Source: Allorhizobium undicola ORS 992 = ATCC 700741
GTDB taxonomy: Bacteria > Pseudomonadota > Alphaproteobacteria > Rhizobiales > Rhizobiaceae
Assembly (NCBI RefSeq): GCF_000621665.1
Contig: NZ_JHXQ01000004.1
Location: 124,001-188,000, forward strand
Reading direction: 5' to 3'
Length of the DNA: 64,000 nucleotides
The first letter of the stretch is position 1. Each line of letters opens with the position of its first letter. Of this stretch, positions 29,252 to 38,371 are shown piece by piece. A program made the position numbers and the translations under genes. The notes under the pieces are model-generated. The model saw only the letters and a program-made list of their open reading frames with translations, did not search any database and had not been told where the DNA came from.

Positions 29252-30520
29252 ATGGTCTCCGAAAAGCCCCCCCGCCGCTCCAGAAAGAACGACGAGCCGG
29301 TGACGATAGACCTCACGGCAAGCGAGGTTCAAAAGCCGGACGCCCAAAAAACCAGCGAGGAAGGTGCCGCGCAGGCAAGCGTCGAAGGTCATGAGCCTGA
29401 GCCCGCAGCCCCGGAAGCCGGGACGCAGGAAGAAAAGCCGGCTACCGAAATGGAGCCTTCCGGGCGCGAGGATGCTGCAACGGCCTCCAGCTTCGGCAGC
29501 CCGGACGGCACGCCGCGTCCGGAGGATGCTCCCGACGCTGAGGCGCAAAACCCACCGGACGATAACAATATTCAGCCCCGAACCCGGCCCACTTCGACCA
29601 GCGCCCTGCTGGCGGCCGGCATTGCAGGCGGCCTCATTGCCCTGATCGGCGCAGGGGCCGTGCAATATGCGGGCTTGCTGCCCGGCGCATCCGCCCCCCG
29701 TGAAGCCGCCGGTAGCGCCGCCCTTTCAGCCGAGGTCCAGTCACTGAAGGCCGAACTTGCCCGTCAGGCTGGCGCGAAGCCCGACCTTTCCTCCGTCGAA
29801 GAACGCCTCAAAAGGCTCGAATCCGCGGCCACTCCCGCTGACGTACAGGCCATGAATGACGTGCAGGCAAAAATTGCCGCCGCCAATCAGGCACTGGACA
29901 GCCTGCGTTCGGAAACGACCGGCCGCCTGCAAAGCCTGACCCAGAGCCAGACCGACCTTGGCACGCGCATCGAGACGATTGAAACCAAGCTGAACCGCCC
30001 CCGCGACGACATCGAGGTGGCGCGCGCCATCGCTGCATCCGCGCTGAAAACCGCAGTGGATCGCGGAGGTCCCTTCCTTGCCGAGATGACGACGTTGAAG
30101 GGGATTGTCCCGGAAGAGCCTGCCCTGCCGACGCTTGAAAAATATGCGACGACCGGTGTTGCCTCACGCACGGAACTGCTGCGCCGTTTCGCCGAAAGCG
30201 CCGACCATATCCTCGCCGCCATCAACCAGCCCGCCGAAAGCGCCAATATCGCCGAGAGGCTTTGGGCAAGTGCGGCTTCGGTGGTCAAGGTCAGGCCGGT
30301 TGGCAATGTCGAAGGCGCCTCGCCCTATGCCATCGTTGCCCGCATTGAAGACAAGATCCGCAACGGCGATCTGAAGGGCGCAGCTTCGGAATGGGAGAGC
30401 CTGCCCGAGGCCGGACGCAGCGCCTCAGGGGATTTCAAGAAGCAGTTGGATGAACGGATTGCCGTGGAGGCCGCCGTATCCGATGCCATGGCGCGTGCCG
30501 TCAATGGCCGTCAGGGCTGA
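29252..30520 (+). CDS. Mitofilin/Mic60-type inner membrane protein (COG4223)
   Basis: The 422-residue protein has a charged Pro/Glu-rich N-terminus (about 1-112), one transmembrane helix (about 113-137, ALLAAGIAGGLIALIGAG), a long predicted coiled coil (about 150-260) and a C-terminal helical mitofilin-like part. This is the layout of alphaproteobacterial Mic60, the relative of mitochondrial MICOS Mic60 that shapes membranes. Alphaproteobacterial Mic60 genes are known to sit in heme clusters as here. The older annotation is 'hypothetical/heme operon protein'. Confidence 0.82.
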   Translation: MVSEKPPRRSRKNDEPVTIDLTASEVQKPDAQKTSEEGAAQASVEGHEPEPAAPEAGTQEEKPATEMEPSGREDAATASSFGSPDGTPRPEDAPDAEAQNPPDDNNIQPRTRPTSTSALLAAGIAGGLIALIGAGAVQYAGLLPGASAPREAAGSAALSAEVQSLKAELARQAGAKPDLSSVEERLKRLESAATPADVQAMNDVQAKIAAANQALDSLRSETTGRLQSLTQSQTDLGTRIETIETKLNRPRDDIEVARAIAASALKTAVDRGGPFLAEMTTLKGIVPEEPALPTLEKYATTGVASRTELLRRFAESADHILAAINQPAESANIAERLWASAASVVKVRPVGNVEGASPYAIVARIEDKIRNGDLKGAASEWESLPEAGRSASGDFKKQLDERIAVEAAVSDAMARAVNGRQG

Positions 30521-30528
30521 GGAGACCA

Positions 30529-32070
30529 ATGATGATCCGTCTTGTCGCATTCATTCTTCTCGTTCTGGCCCTGGGCTTCGGTTTTTCCTGGCTTGCCGAC
30601 CGTCCCGGCCAATTGCAGATCGTCTTTCAGGGCCAGCTCGTGGAAATGAGCCTGACTGCCGCCGCGACATGTCTCGTGGTGCTGATCGCCGTCATCATGA
30701 TCGGCTGGTGGCTGATACGCACGCTGTGGACATCGCCGCACTCGGTGCGCCGCTATTTTCGCGCCCGCAAGCGTGACCGTGGTTATCAGGCGCTGTCCAC
30801 CGGCCTCATCGCCGCAGGGGCGGGTAATGCCCAATTGGCGCGACGCATGTCTTCCCGCGCCAAGGGGCTGATCCGTGCCGATCAGGAACCGCTGATTGCC
30901 GTTCTGGAAGCCCAGGCCGCAATGATCGAAGGCAAGCATGACGATGCGCGCCGGATTTTCGAACAGATGGCCTCCGATCCCGAAACGCGGGAGCTGGGCC
31001 TGCGCGGCCTTTATCTCGAAGCCAACCGCCTTGGCGCACATGAGGCCGCCCGTCACTATGCAGAGAAGGCAGCCGACGCCGCCCCCTATCTCCCCTGGGC
31101 CGCAAAGGCGGCGCTTGAATTCCGCTGCCAGGCCGGAGACTGGGATGAAGCGATCCATCTTCTCGACAAGCAGAAGGTGGCAGGCGTCCTGACCCGCGCC
31201 GAGGCCGAGCGCCTGAAAGCCGTGCTGCTCACCGCCAAGGCGCAAGCCCAGCTGGAAGGCGATCCGGCTGCGGCGCGCGACAATGCGCTGAGTGCATTGA
31301 AACTGGCCAAGGATCTGGTGCCTGCGGCCGTGGTCGCCGCCAAGGCATTGATTCGCGAGGATAATCTGAAGAAGGCCGCCTCCACCCTGGAAGCATCCTG
31401 GAAGATTGCGCCCCATCCCGATCTGGCGCAGGTCTATGTCCGTGCCCGCAGTGGCGATGGCGCGACCGACCGTCTCAAGCGCGCCGAGCGGCTGGAAAGC
31501 CTGAAGCCGAACAATGTCGAATCGCTGATGATCGTGGCGGAAATGGCGCTCGAAGCACGGGAATTCGCCACCGCGCGGGCCAAGGCCGAAGCTGCCGCCC
31601 GGATGCGATCCGGCGAACGGGTTTTCCTGCTGCTGGCCGATATCGAAGATGCCGAAACGGGCGATCAGGCTCGCATCCGCTACTGGATGAACGAAGCCCT
31701 GAAAGCCCCTCGCGATCCCGCCTGGATGGCCGACGGTCAGGTATCGGAGAAATGGCTGCCCTTTTCACCCGTTTCGGGCACCCTCGATGCCTTTCAGTGG
31801 AAAATCCCCTATGCACAACTGGCCGGTCCGGTGGAGGAGGGACAGGTGTTGAGCGGGGCCGCTTCTCTCACCGATGCCCCGCCCAAGGCGTCGGAGAGAC
31901 CAGAGCAAGCGGCAGGCAGCCCGTCTGCACCCGAAGCCGTAAAGCCCGTCGCACCGCCGCGCCGCCCCGCCGCAGACCCGCATCCCTTCCATGGCCACGC
32001 TCCCGATGATCCGGGCGTAAAGCAGGTGGATTTGCACACTTCGGAAAAAACGCGCCTCAATCTCTTTTGA
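30529..32070 (+). CDS. hemY: HemY-like TPR membrane protein of the heme cluster
   Basis: The 513-residue protein has two N-terminal transmembrane helices (about 5-22 and 42-63), the HemY N-terminal domain (RRYFRARKRDRGYQALSTGLIAAGAG) and TPR-like helical repeats to about residue 400. The low-complexity C-terminus is rich in Pro and Ala. HemY of this kind is not the protoporphyrinogen oxidase of Bacillus; its exact role in heme synthesis is unclear. GAGGAG precedes tandem ATG codons at 30529 and 30532. It lies 8 nt after the Mic60 gene. Confidence 0.9.
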   Translation: MMIRLVAFILLVLALGFGFSWLADRPGQLQIVFQGQLVEMSLTAAATCLVVLIAVIMIGWWLIRTLWTSPHSVRRYFRARKRDRGYQALSTGLIAAGAGNAQLARRMSSRAKGLIRADQEPLIAVLEAQAAMIEGKHDDARRIFEQMASDPETRELGLRGLYLEANRLGAHEAARHYAEKAADAAPYLPWAAKAALEFRCQAGDWDEAIHLLDKQKVAGVLTRAEAERLKAVLLTAKAQAQLEGDPAAARDNALSALKLAKDLVPAAVVAAKALIREDNLKKAASTLEASWKIAPHPDLAQVYVRARSGDGATDRLKRAERLESLKPNNVESLMIVAEMALEAREFATARAKAEAAARMRSGERVFLLLADIEDAETGDQARIRYWMNEALKAPRDPAWMADGQVSEKWLPFSPVSGTLDAFQWKIPYAQLAGPVEEGQVLSGAASLTDAPPKASERPEQAAGSPSAPEAVKPVAPPRRPAADPHPFHGHAPDDPGVKQVDLHTSEKTRLNLF

Positions 32071-32080
32071 TGGATTTTCC

Positions 32081-32557
32081 ATGCTGGACCGCCTGAACGC
32101 CTTTTTCCAGACCCTCACGGCATCGGCCCCCACCCAGGAATTCGATGCCGACGATACGCGCGTGCTGATCGTTGCCCTCTGCTTTCAGGTCATGGAAGCC
32201 GACGGGCTTATCAAGGATGCCGAGCGCAACAGCCTGAAAGCCAGTCTCAAACAGCACCTTGCTCTTGATGACCGGAAGCTGAACCAGCTCTTGGAAACGG
32301 GCCAGCAGGTGGAAAGCGAGGCTGTGGACTACTACCGCTTCACCTCGGAACTGAAGCGTCGTCTCGATGAACCGCAGCGCCTGCGCCTGATAGAAACCCT
32401 ATGGGATATTGTCTATGCCGATGGCGAACGCACGGAGATGGAGGACCATATCCTGTGGCGCATTGGCGATCTTCTCGGCGTCTCCGACCGGGACCGGGTT
32501 CTCGCGAGGCAGGACGCAGCCCGCCGGGCGGGGACCGCGGTGCAGGAGGATAATTAG
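32081..32557 (+). CDS. TerB family protein
   Basis: The 158-residue protein is an all-helical TerB-type domain, with paired acidic motifs FQVMEADGLIKDAE and WDIVYADGERTEMEDHILWRI that suggest metal binding. TerB domains occur in tellurite-resistance proteins and many unrelated contexts, and no tellurite genes are nearby. It begins 10 nt after hemY. Its stop codon TAG is part of the border of a family A repeat. Confidence 0.88.
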   Translation: MLDRLNAFFQTLTASAPTQEFDADDTRVLIVALCFQVMEADGLIKDAERNSLKASLKQHLALDDRKLNQLLETGQQVESEAVDYYRFTSELKRRLDEPQRLRLIETLWDIVYADGERTEMEDHILWRIGDLLGVSDRDRVLARQDAARRAGTAVQEDN

Positions 32558-32635
32558 AGCGCGTCCTGTGAGCAAAGGTTCGCCGCACGCGCCCTAAGCT
32601 TTTGTTTTCCCACATTTCCAGTCGGAAATGCGGCT
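32554..32635 (+). repeat. Family A repeat (shortened) forming the terB stop codon
   Basis: TTAGAGCGCGTCCTGTGAGC starts at 32554, and the partly matching TTCGCCGCACGCGCCCTAA ends at 32597. A short second hairpin CATTTCC-AGTC-GGAAATG follows at about 32613-32630. The repeat fills the gap between the convergent terB and MFS genes. TAG at 32555-32557 is the terB stop. Confidence 0.75.
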
Positions 32636-32646
32636 GCCATCCCTGC

Positions 32647-33891
32647 TCAGGATGTGGTTTGATCGGCGGAATCGAGGCTGTCGATTTTCCGCAGCTTTGG
32701 GAAAGCCATTGCCCAGACCACCGAAACGCAAAGCGTTCCCACGCCGCCGATCACCACGGCGGCAACCGGACCGAAAATATGCGCCATGGTGCCGGCCCTG
32801 AATTCACCCAGTTCGTTGGATGCGCCGACGAAAACCGAATTCACCGCATTGACCCGGCCACGCACCTCGTCTGGCGTCCACAGGGCCAGCAATGTCTCGC
32901 GCACATAAACGGAAATCATGTCGCCAGCCCCCATCACCGCCAGGGCAAGGGCTGAGACCCACCACACCGTGGACAGGCCGAAGGCCAGCGTTGCAAGCCC
33001 GAAAATGGCGACCCCGACGAACATGGTGACGCCAGCCTTGTGCCGGATCGGAAATGTCGCAAGGAAGGTTGCCATGGCAATGGCCCCGATGCCGGGCGCA
33101 GAACGCAGAATGCCCAGGCCAAGCGGCCCCATATGCAGGATGTCGGAGGCGTAGATCGGCATCAAGGCCACAGCCCCGCCCAGAAGCACGGCAAAAAGAT
33201 CGAGGGAAATGGCCCCGAGCACCACGGTTTCCTTCCGGATGAAGCCGAAACCGGCCAGAATATAGGAAAGCGTCTTCGGTTCGCTGACAGTTCGCTGCAC
33301 GGGCTTTGGCACCAGAAGCACCAGAATGGCCGCCGCCAGCATGAAGGCCAGAGCAACCGAATAGGCCGTCACCGCGCCAACGCCGTAAAGCAGGCCACCG
33401 GCCACCGGACCCAAGATCGAGGCGGTTTGCCAGGAGGAGGCATTCCAGGCGAAGGAATTGGCCAGATCCTTTTCGGGAACGAGATTGGGCGCCAGCGACG
33501 ACACCGCAGGCCCCATGAAGGCCCGCTCGACCCCGATGAAGGTGAGAATGACCAGCACCGGCACCGGCGAAAAGGCATTTTCGATCGTCAGCAGCAAAAG
33601 CCCGCCCACGCAGCCCACGGCAACGCCAAGGCAGATGGCCACGATGCGGCGCCGGTTGAAGCGATCGGCGACCGTGCCGGTCACGAGGATCAGCAAAAGC
33701 GCGGGCAGGAACTGCACGAGCCCTATCAGGCCAAGATAAAGCGCATTTCCGGTGACTTCGTACATCTGCCAGCCAACGGAAACGCTGACGATCTGCGTGG
33801 CAAAGGCCGCCAGAAAGCGCGCAAGGAAAAACTTCGTATAGGCGGGATGACGAAAGGCTGCGAACCGATCATCGGAGCTGGATAAAGACAT
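32647..33891 (-). CDS. MFS transporter of the enterobactin-exporter/MFS_3 type
   Basis: The 414-residue inner-membrane protein has about 12 helices. It begins [36 protein letters not shown] and includes [16 protein letters not shown], typical of MFS_3 exporters related to EntS and macrolide exporters. The start at 33891 ([10 protein letters not shown]) is chosen because this is the family N-terminus; the frame is open for a further 35 codons upstream. Substrate unknown. Confidence 0.85.
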   Translation of the reverse strand: MSLSSSDDRFAAFRHPAYTKFFLARFLAAFATQIVSVSVGWQMYEVTGNALYLGLIGLVQFLPALLLILVTGTVADRFNRRRIVAICLGVAVGCVGGLLLLTIENAFSPVPVLVILTFIGVERAFMGPAVSSLAPNLVPEKDLANSFAWNASSWQTASILGPVAGGLLYGVGAVTAYSVALAFMLAAAILVLLVPKPVQRTVSEPKTLSYILAGFGFIRKETVVLGAISLDLFAVLLGGAVALMPIYASDILHMGPLGLGILRSAPGIGAIAMATFLATFPIRHKAGVTMFVGVAIFGLATLAFGLSTVWWVSALALAVMGAGDMISVYVRETLLALWTPDEVRGRVNAVNSVFVGASNELGEFRAGTMAHIFGPVAAVVIGGVGTLCVSVVWAMAFPKLRKIDSLDSADQTTS

Positions 33892-34064
33892 CTGTGTCAC
33901 TCGAAGCGTGGAACACTGCAAAACAGACTTCAAAAATCTGCCAATGGGACGATGCGAAAAAAGAGACGACGTTAAACATGACGCATAAATGCCCATGCGC
34001 TGGCTCTTGCCCGTTTAGGCACCAATGTCTACATGTCTGTCAACTCGGAATTACGGAGATGTTT

Positions 34065-34355
34065 ATGCTTGCCCTGTTGAAGACGATCGATCTGGCGTTC
34101 GACATCTACACCTGGATCCTGATCGCCAGCGCGATTTTCTCCTGGCTTTATGCCTTCAACGTCATCAATTCCAGCAATCGTTTCGTCGGCCAGATCGGCT
34201 CGTTTCTCTATAACGTGACCGAGCCGGTGCTTCGCCCGATCCGGCGCTTCATGCCCGATCTTGGCGGCGTTGACATTTCGCCCATCGTGCTTTTGCTCAT
34301 CATCTTCTTCATTCGCCAGCTGATGTGGACGGCAATCGCCCCTGCCCTGCTGTGA
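34065..34355 (+). CDS. YggT family membrane protein
   Basis: The 96-residue protein has two YggT hydrophobic segments ([20 protein letters not shown] and [17 protein letters not shown]) and the motif [22 protein letters not shown]. YggT proteins are linked to osmotic stress and division-site assembly. The ATG at 34065 has GGAG six bases upstream, while the ATG at 34059 is too close to it. The frame is open upstream and contains a cysteine-rich stretch, treated separately. Confidence 0.9.
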   Translation: MLALLKTIDLAFDIYTWILIASAIFSWLYAFNVINSSNRFVGQIGSFLYNVTEPVLRPIRRFMPDLGGVDISPIVLLLIIFFIRQLMWTAIAPALL

Positions 34356-34669
34356 GCAGGCCCTTCCGGCCCTATGACGACCATGTAAGGCTCGCCGTCA
34401 GGCTCACGCCCAATGGCGGGCGCGACGCAATAGACGGGGTCGAGACGTCGGCCACGGGCGAAGCCCATCTGAAGATCAGGGTAAGCGACGTGCCGGAAAA
34501 GGGCAAGGCCAACAAGGCGCTGATTGCGCTTCTGGCCAAGAAGACCGGCATTGCGAAATCGACGATCAGTCTGGTTTCCGGCGATACCGCCAGACAAAAA
34601 ATCCTCCGGATCGATGGCGACCCGGAGGATATAATGTCTCGGCTCGAAAATCTTGAGCATTTACGGTGA
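34352..34669 (+). CDS. DUF167 (YggU) family protein
   Basis: The 105-residue protein has the DUF167 pattern [18 protein letters not shown] and [41 protein letters not shown]. Function is unknown. It starts with GTG overlapping the yggT stop (GTGA), the same yggT-yggU pairing as in E. coli. The last codons (Glu-His-Leu-Arg-stop) lie inside the first arm of a family A repeat. Confidence 0.9.
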   Translation: MSRPFRPYDDHVRLAVRLTPNGGRDAIDGVETSATGEAHLKIRVSDVPEKGKANKALIALLAKKTGIAKSTISLVSGDTARQKILRIDGDPEDIMSRLENLEHLR

Positions 34670-34757
34670 ACAATGGTTCACCGTAAATGCTCCAAATCCA
34701 TGTTTTACGCATTTCCGGACGCAAAACCGAATGCATTTTTGCTGGAAATGCTAGCCT
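34655..34757 (+). repeat. Family A repeat, complete copy overlapping the DUF167 gene end
   Basis: GAGCATTTACGGTGAAC (34655-34671) pairs perfectly with GTTCACCGTAAATGCTC (34676-34692), a 17-bp stem with a 4-nt loop. After a linker ending TTTTA, the second hairpin runs from GCATTTCCGGACGCAAAA (34709) to TTTTTGCTGGAAATGC (34751). It lies between two convergent genes (DUF167 and ppa). Confidence 0.92.
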
Positions 34758-34767
34758 AAATGTCGCG

Positions 34768-35298
34768 TCAGGCCTTTTTGGCGCGCTCGATGGATTCCAG
34801 GATCAGTTGCTTGGCAACGTCAACATCCTGCCAATCGCCGATCTTGACCCATTTGCCGGGCTCCAGATCCTTGTAATGCTCGAAGAAGTGAGCGATCTGC
34901 TTCAGCGTGATTTCAGGAAGGTCGGTGTAGTTCTGGATCTTGTCGTAACGGCGCGTCAGCTTCGGCACCGGAACGGCCAGAATCTTTTCATCCTTGCCGC
35001 CATCGTCTTCCATCAGCATCACGCCGATCGGGCGGACATTGATGACGCAGCCCGGCACCAGCGGGCGGGTGTTGCAGATGAGAACGTCGAGCGGATCGCC
35101 ATCTTCACACAGCGTATGCGGCACGAAGCCGTAATTGCCCGGATAGGTCATCGGCGTGTAGAGGAAGCGGTCCACGATCAACGTGCCGGCATCCTTGTCC
35201 ATCTCATACTTGATCGGCTGGCCGCCGACCGGCACTTCCACGATGACATTGATATCTTCCGGCGGGTTCTTACCGATCGAGATCGCATCAATACGCAT
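34768..35298 (-). CDS. ppa: Inorganic pyrophosphatase
   Basis: The 176-residue protein is a family I soluble pyrophosphatase. The active site is intact: [30 protein letters not shown] with the metal-binding aspartates, and [12 protein letters not shown]. It removes pyrophosphate from biosynthetic reactions. It is a single gene, convergent with the yggT pair. Confidence 0.97.
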   Translation of the reverse strand: MRIDAISIGKNPPEDINVIVEVPVGGQPIKYEMDKDAGTLIVDRFLYTPMTYPGNYGFVPHTLCEDGDPLDVLICNTRPLVPGCVINVRPIGVMLMEDDGGKDEKILAVPVPKLTRRYDKIQNYTDLPEITLKQIAHFFEHYKDLEPGKWVKIGDWQDVDVAKQLILESIERAKKA

Positions 35299-35443
35299 GT
35301 CTATCCCCTAGGACGTTTGAAATGGGGATTTTGGTAAAGCGTTTCGCAGCGCAACGCAATAAAGCATTGCCTCAAACCCGGTGAATTGGCCGCGCATCCG
35401 CGTCGAAAACCGCAAGAGCTGAGCAATTATGGCCCAAATTGGG

Positions 35444-35950
35444 TCAATTCCACAAAAAACCCAGCTTTTTCAGCTGTACGCTGTCAAAATCCTCCAGCCC
35501 CTCCACCATGTCGCGCCCGCCATTGGAGCGGAAAAAACTGACGGAATTGGCGCAATCCTCCAGGCACCAGACCACCAGCCCCTTGCAGCCCAGACGCTTG
35601 AGAAAGCGGCGGCTTTCATGAAACAGCGCATATCCGAGCCCGATGCCCTGATATTCCGGACGCATATAGATCTCGTAGATCTCGCCCTCCTGCGGCAGTC
35701 CCCGCGCGCGGTTGAGCCCCATGGTGGCATAACCGGCCACCAGACCGCCCACATCGGCCAGAAGCACCGTTGCAGGCCCGTTGGCCGCCTTGCGCCACCA
35801 GTTTTCGTTCCGGCGCTCGATCATCGTCGTCAACGGCTTATGCGGTATCAGGCCGGAATAGGTGTTGATCCAGGCGGCGCGATGCACCTCCGACAGTGAT
35901 CGCGCATCTTCGGCATTTGCCGCACGAACATCGATGGAAACAGTCTTCAT
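35444..35950 (-). CDS. GNAT family N-acetyltransferase
   Basis: The 168-residue protein has the GNAT fold: VRAANAEDARSLSEVHRAAWINTYSGLIP at the N-terminus and the acetyl-CoA motif RPEYQGIGLGYALFHESRRFL. The ending CANSVSFFRSNGGRDMVEG is also typical. Substrate unknown. The ATG at 35950 is chosen by alignment with the family start; the frame is open another 54 codons upstream, without a ribosome site and overlapping nothing. Confidence 0.85.
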   Translation of the reverse strand: MKTVSIDVRAANAEDARSLSEVHRAAWINTYSGLIPHKPLTTMIERRNENWWRKAANGPATVLLADVGGLVAGYATMGLNRARGLPQEGEIYEIYMRPEYQGIGLGYALFHESRRFLKRLGCKGLVVWCLEDCANSVSFFRSNGGRDMVEGLEDFDSVQLKKLGFLWN

Positions 35951-36143
35951 ACCGCCACTCTGCTCCGCCGGATCCTGCCCCGTGCAGCATTTGAACTGCC
36001 CCGTGACCAATGCCGCTTTCAGCCCCACAGATCGCGAGCTTAATCCTTTCTTAAGGATCTCGACAAGAGTCGGGCAGCAAAACCCACGAAAGAAAAAAGG
36101 CGCCGCTCGCAAGAGCCGCGCCTTCCATGCCTCAATGAAGCAA
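35951..36143. other. Gap between the GNAT and typA genes, outer part
   Basis: Together with the family A copy at 36144-36249 this makes a 308-nt gap. The stretch near 36080-36120 contains AAGAAAAAAGGCGCC and may include the GNAT gene promoter, but no consensus pair was found. Nothing else was recognised. Confidence 0.3.
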
Positions 36144-36249
36144 TTAGAGCATTTCCAGCAAAAGTGTAGTCGGTTTTGCGTCCGGAAATGCGCTGAAACA
36201 AGAAGTTAGAGCATTGCAGGTGAACCCGTGTTCACCGGAAGTGCTCTAA
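36144..36249 (-). repeat. Family A repeat, complete copy in reverse orientation, after typA
   Basis: The second hairpin comes first on the plus strand: GCATTTCC (36149-36156) with GGAAATGC (36184-36191) and inner GCAAAA/TTTTGC. Then follows the first hairpin, TTAGAGCATT from 36206, with GGTGAAC (36219-36225) pairing GTTCACC (36230-36236), ending GTGCTCTAA at 36249. It ends 9 nt past the typA stop. Confidence 0.9.
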
Positions 36250-36258
36250 TTCCGCTTG

Positions 36259-38082
36259 TCAGGCCTGCGCGGCGCGGGCCTTTTCGAAGCGCTTGCGGTC
36301 GTTCGGGTCCAGATACAGCTTGCGCAGGCGAATGGACTTCGGCGTCACTTCCACCAGTTCGTCATCCTGGATCCAGGACAGCGCCCGCTCCAGCGTGAAC
36401 TTCACCGGCGGCGTCAGCTTCACGGCATCATCCTTGCCGGCGGCGCGGATGTTGGTGAGCTTTTTGCCCTTGAGAACGTTGACGTCCAGATCGTTGTCGC
36501 GGCTATGAATGCCGATGATCATGCCTTCATAGACCTTTTCACCGGGTTCGATAATCATCGGGCCACGGTCTTCGAGGTTGAAGAGGGCATAGGCCACGGC
36601 TTCACCGGATTCGTTGGAAAGCAGCACGCCGTTGACGCGACCGCCGATTTCGCCCTTATAGGCCTGGTATTCGTGGAACAGACGGTTCATCACCGCCGTG
36701 CCGCGCGTATCCGTCAGCAGTTCGGACTGGTAGCCAATCAGACCACGGGTCGGCGCATAGAAGCGCAGGCGCACGCGATTGCCGCCGGAGGGGCGCAGCT
36801 CGACCATTTCAGCCTTGCGCTCGGACATTTTCTGAACGACCACGCCGGAATGCTCTTCATCGACGTCGATGACCACTTCTTCGATCGGCTCGAGAAGCTG
36901 GCCAGCCTCGTCCTTGTGCATGACGACGCGCGGACGCGAAACGGCAAGCTCGAAGCCTTCGCGGCGCATGTTTTCGATCAGAACGGCAAGCTGCAATTCA
37001 CCACGGCCAGACACGAAGAAGGAGTCCTTCTCGGCGCTTTCCTCAATCTTGAGGGCGACATTGCCTTCGGCTTCCTTGAACAGACGGTCGCGGATGACGC
37101 GGCTCGTGACCTTGTCGCCTTCCGTGCCAGCCAGCGGGCTGTCATTGACGATGAAAGACATGGTGACGGTCGGCGGGTCGATCGGCTGGGCGGTCATTGC
37201 CTCGCTCACCGCCGGATCGCAGAAAGTATCGGCAACCGTGCCCTTGGAAAGACCGGCAATGGCCACGATGTCACCAGCCTGCGCTTCCTCGATCGGCTGA
37301 CGCTCGATGCCGCGGAAGGCGAGGATCTTGGAAATGCGGCCCTGTTCGATCAGATTGCCATCCTGGCCCAGAACCTTGACGGCCTGGTTCGGCTTGATGG
37401 AACCGGAAGCGATACGGCCGGTGATGATGCGGCCCAGGAAGTTGTTGGCTTCCAGGATCGTGCCGATCATGCGGAACGGGCCTTCTTCGACCTTGGGTGC
37501 CGGGACATGCTTGACGACGAGGTCGAGAAGCGGCGCCAGACCCTGATCGGTCGGACCTTCCGGATTATGGTTCATCCAGCCGGCGCGGCCCGAACCGTAA
37601 AGGATCGGGAAGTCGAGCTGCTCGTCGGTGGCGTCGAGATTGGCGAAAAGATCGAAGACTTCGTTGACCACTTCGTCGGCGCGCGCGTCGGGACGGTCGA
37701 TCTTGTTGATGGCAACGATCGGGCGAAGACCAACCTTGAGCGCCTTGCCGACCACGAACTTGGTCTGCGGCATCGGGCCTTCGGCGGCATCGACCAGAAC
37801 GATGGCGCCATCCACCATGGAGAGGATACGCTCGACTTCACCGCCGAAATCGGCGTGGCCGGGGGTATCGACGATGTTGATGCGGGTGTCCTTCCACTCG
37901 ATCGACGTCGCCTTGGCAAGAATGGTGATGCCGCGCTCTTTTTCGATGTCGTTGCTGTCCATCACGCGCTCGGCAACGCGCTGGTTGTCGCGGAAGGCGC
38001 CGGACTGCTTCAGAAGCTCGTCAACGAGCGTCGTTTTTCCATGGTCAACGTGCGCGATGATCGCGATGTTGCGAAGGTTCAT
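36259..38082 (-). CDS. typA: Translational GTPase TypA/BipA
   Basis: The 607-residue ribosome-associated GTPase has the G1 motif AHVDHGKTTLVDELL, the switch GITILAK, G3 DTPGHADFGGEVER and G4 NKID, followed by EF-G-like domains and the BipA-specific C-terminus. It helps large-subunit assembly and stress adaptation. It stands alone between two family A repeats. Confidence 0.97.
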   Translation of the reverse strand: MNLRNIAIIAHVDHGKTTLVDELLKQSGAFRDNQRVAERVMDSNDIEKERGITILAKATSIEWKDTRINIVDTPGHADFGGEVERILSMVDGAIVLVDAAEGPMPQTKFVVGKALKVGLRPIVAINKIDRPDARADEVVNEVFDLFANLDATDEQLDFPILYGSGRAGWMNHNPEGPTDQGLAPLLDLVVKHVPAPKVEEGPFRMIGTILEANNFLGRIITGRIASGSIKPNQAVKVLGQDGNLIEQGRISKILAFRGIERQPIEEAQAGDIVAIAGLSKGTVADTFCDPAVSEAMTAQPIDPPTVTMSFIVNDSPLAGTEGDKVTSRVIRDRLFKEAEGNVALKIEESAEKDSFFVSGRGELQLAVLIENMRREGFELAVSRPRVVMHKDEAGQLLEPIEEVVIDVDEEHSGVVVQKMSERKAEMVELRPSGGNRVRLRFYAPTRGLIGYQSELLTDTRGTAVMNRLFHEYQAYKGEIGGRVNGVLLSNESGEAVAYALFNLEDRGPMIIEPGEKVYEGMIIGIHSRDNDLDVNVLKGKKLTNIRAAGKDDAVKLTPPVKFTLERALSWIQDDELVEVTPKSIRLRKLYLDPNDRKRFEKARAAQA

Positions 38083-38196
38083 AGGTAAATCTCTGAGGTT
38101 CTGGCGCGCAAACCATCAGGGATCGAGGAGCACGCCTGTTTCTTTGGGGCGCTCCATAGCTTGTTTTTTGCAAATGCGAAAGGGGCAAAGCGGCAG

Positions 38197-38299
38197 AGAG
38201 CATTTCCAGGAAAAGTGTAGCCACGGTTTTCCGTCCGGAAATGCGCAAAAACAAAAGCTGGAGCGCGTCCGGTGAACCTGTGTTCACCGGACGCGCTCT
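38197..38299 (-). repeat. Family A repeat, complete copy in reverse orientation
   Basis: The second hairpin AGAGCATTTCC...GGAAATGC occupies 38197-38244. The first hairpin is a perfect 17-bp stem, GAGCGCGTCCGGTGAAC (38261-38277) with GTTCACCGGACGCGCTC (38282-38298), loop CTGT. It lies after the M3 peptidase gene and upstream of typA. Confidence 0.92.
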
Positions 38300-38371
38300 C
38301 GCTGCCGCCCTGCCCCTTCAGGGCCTGATTCACCGGGCTTTTTTCATCGAAACGTCATGAAACGAAGCGCT

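Noticed and set aside
36259-38088. Plus-strand frame of about 610 codons opposite typA
   Set aside because: Exact mirror of the typA coding region; typA has all GTPase motifs.
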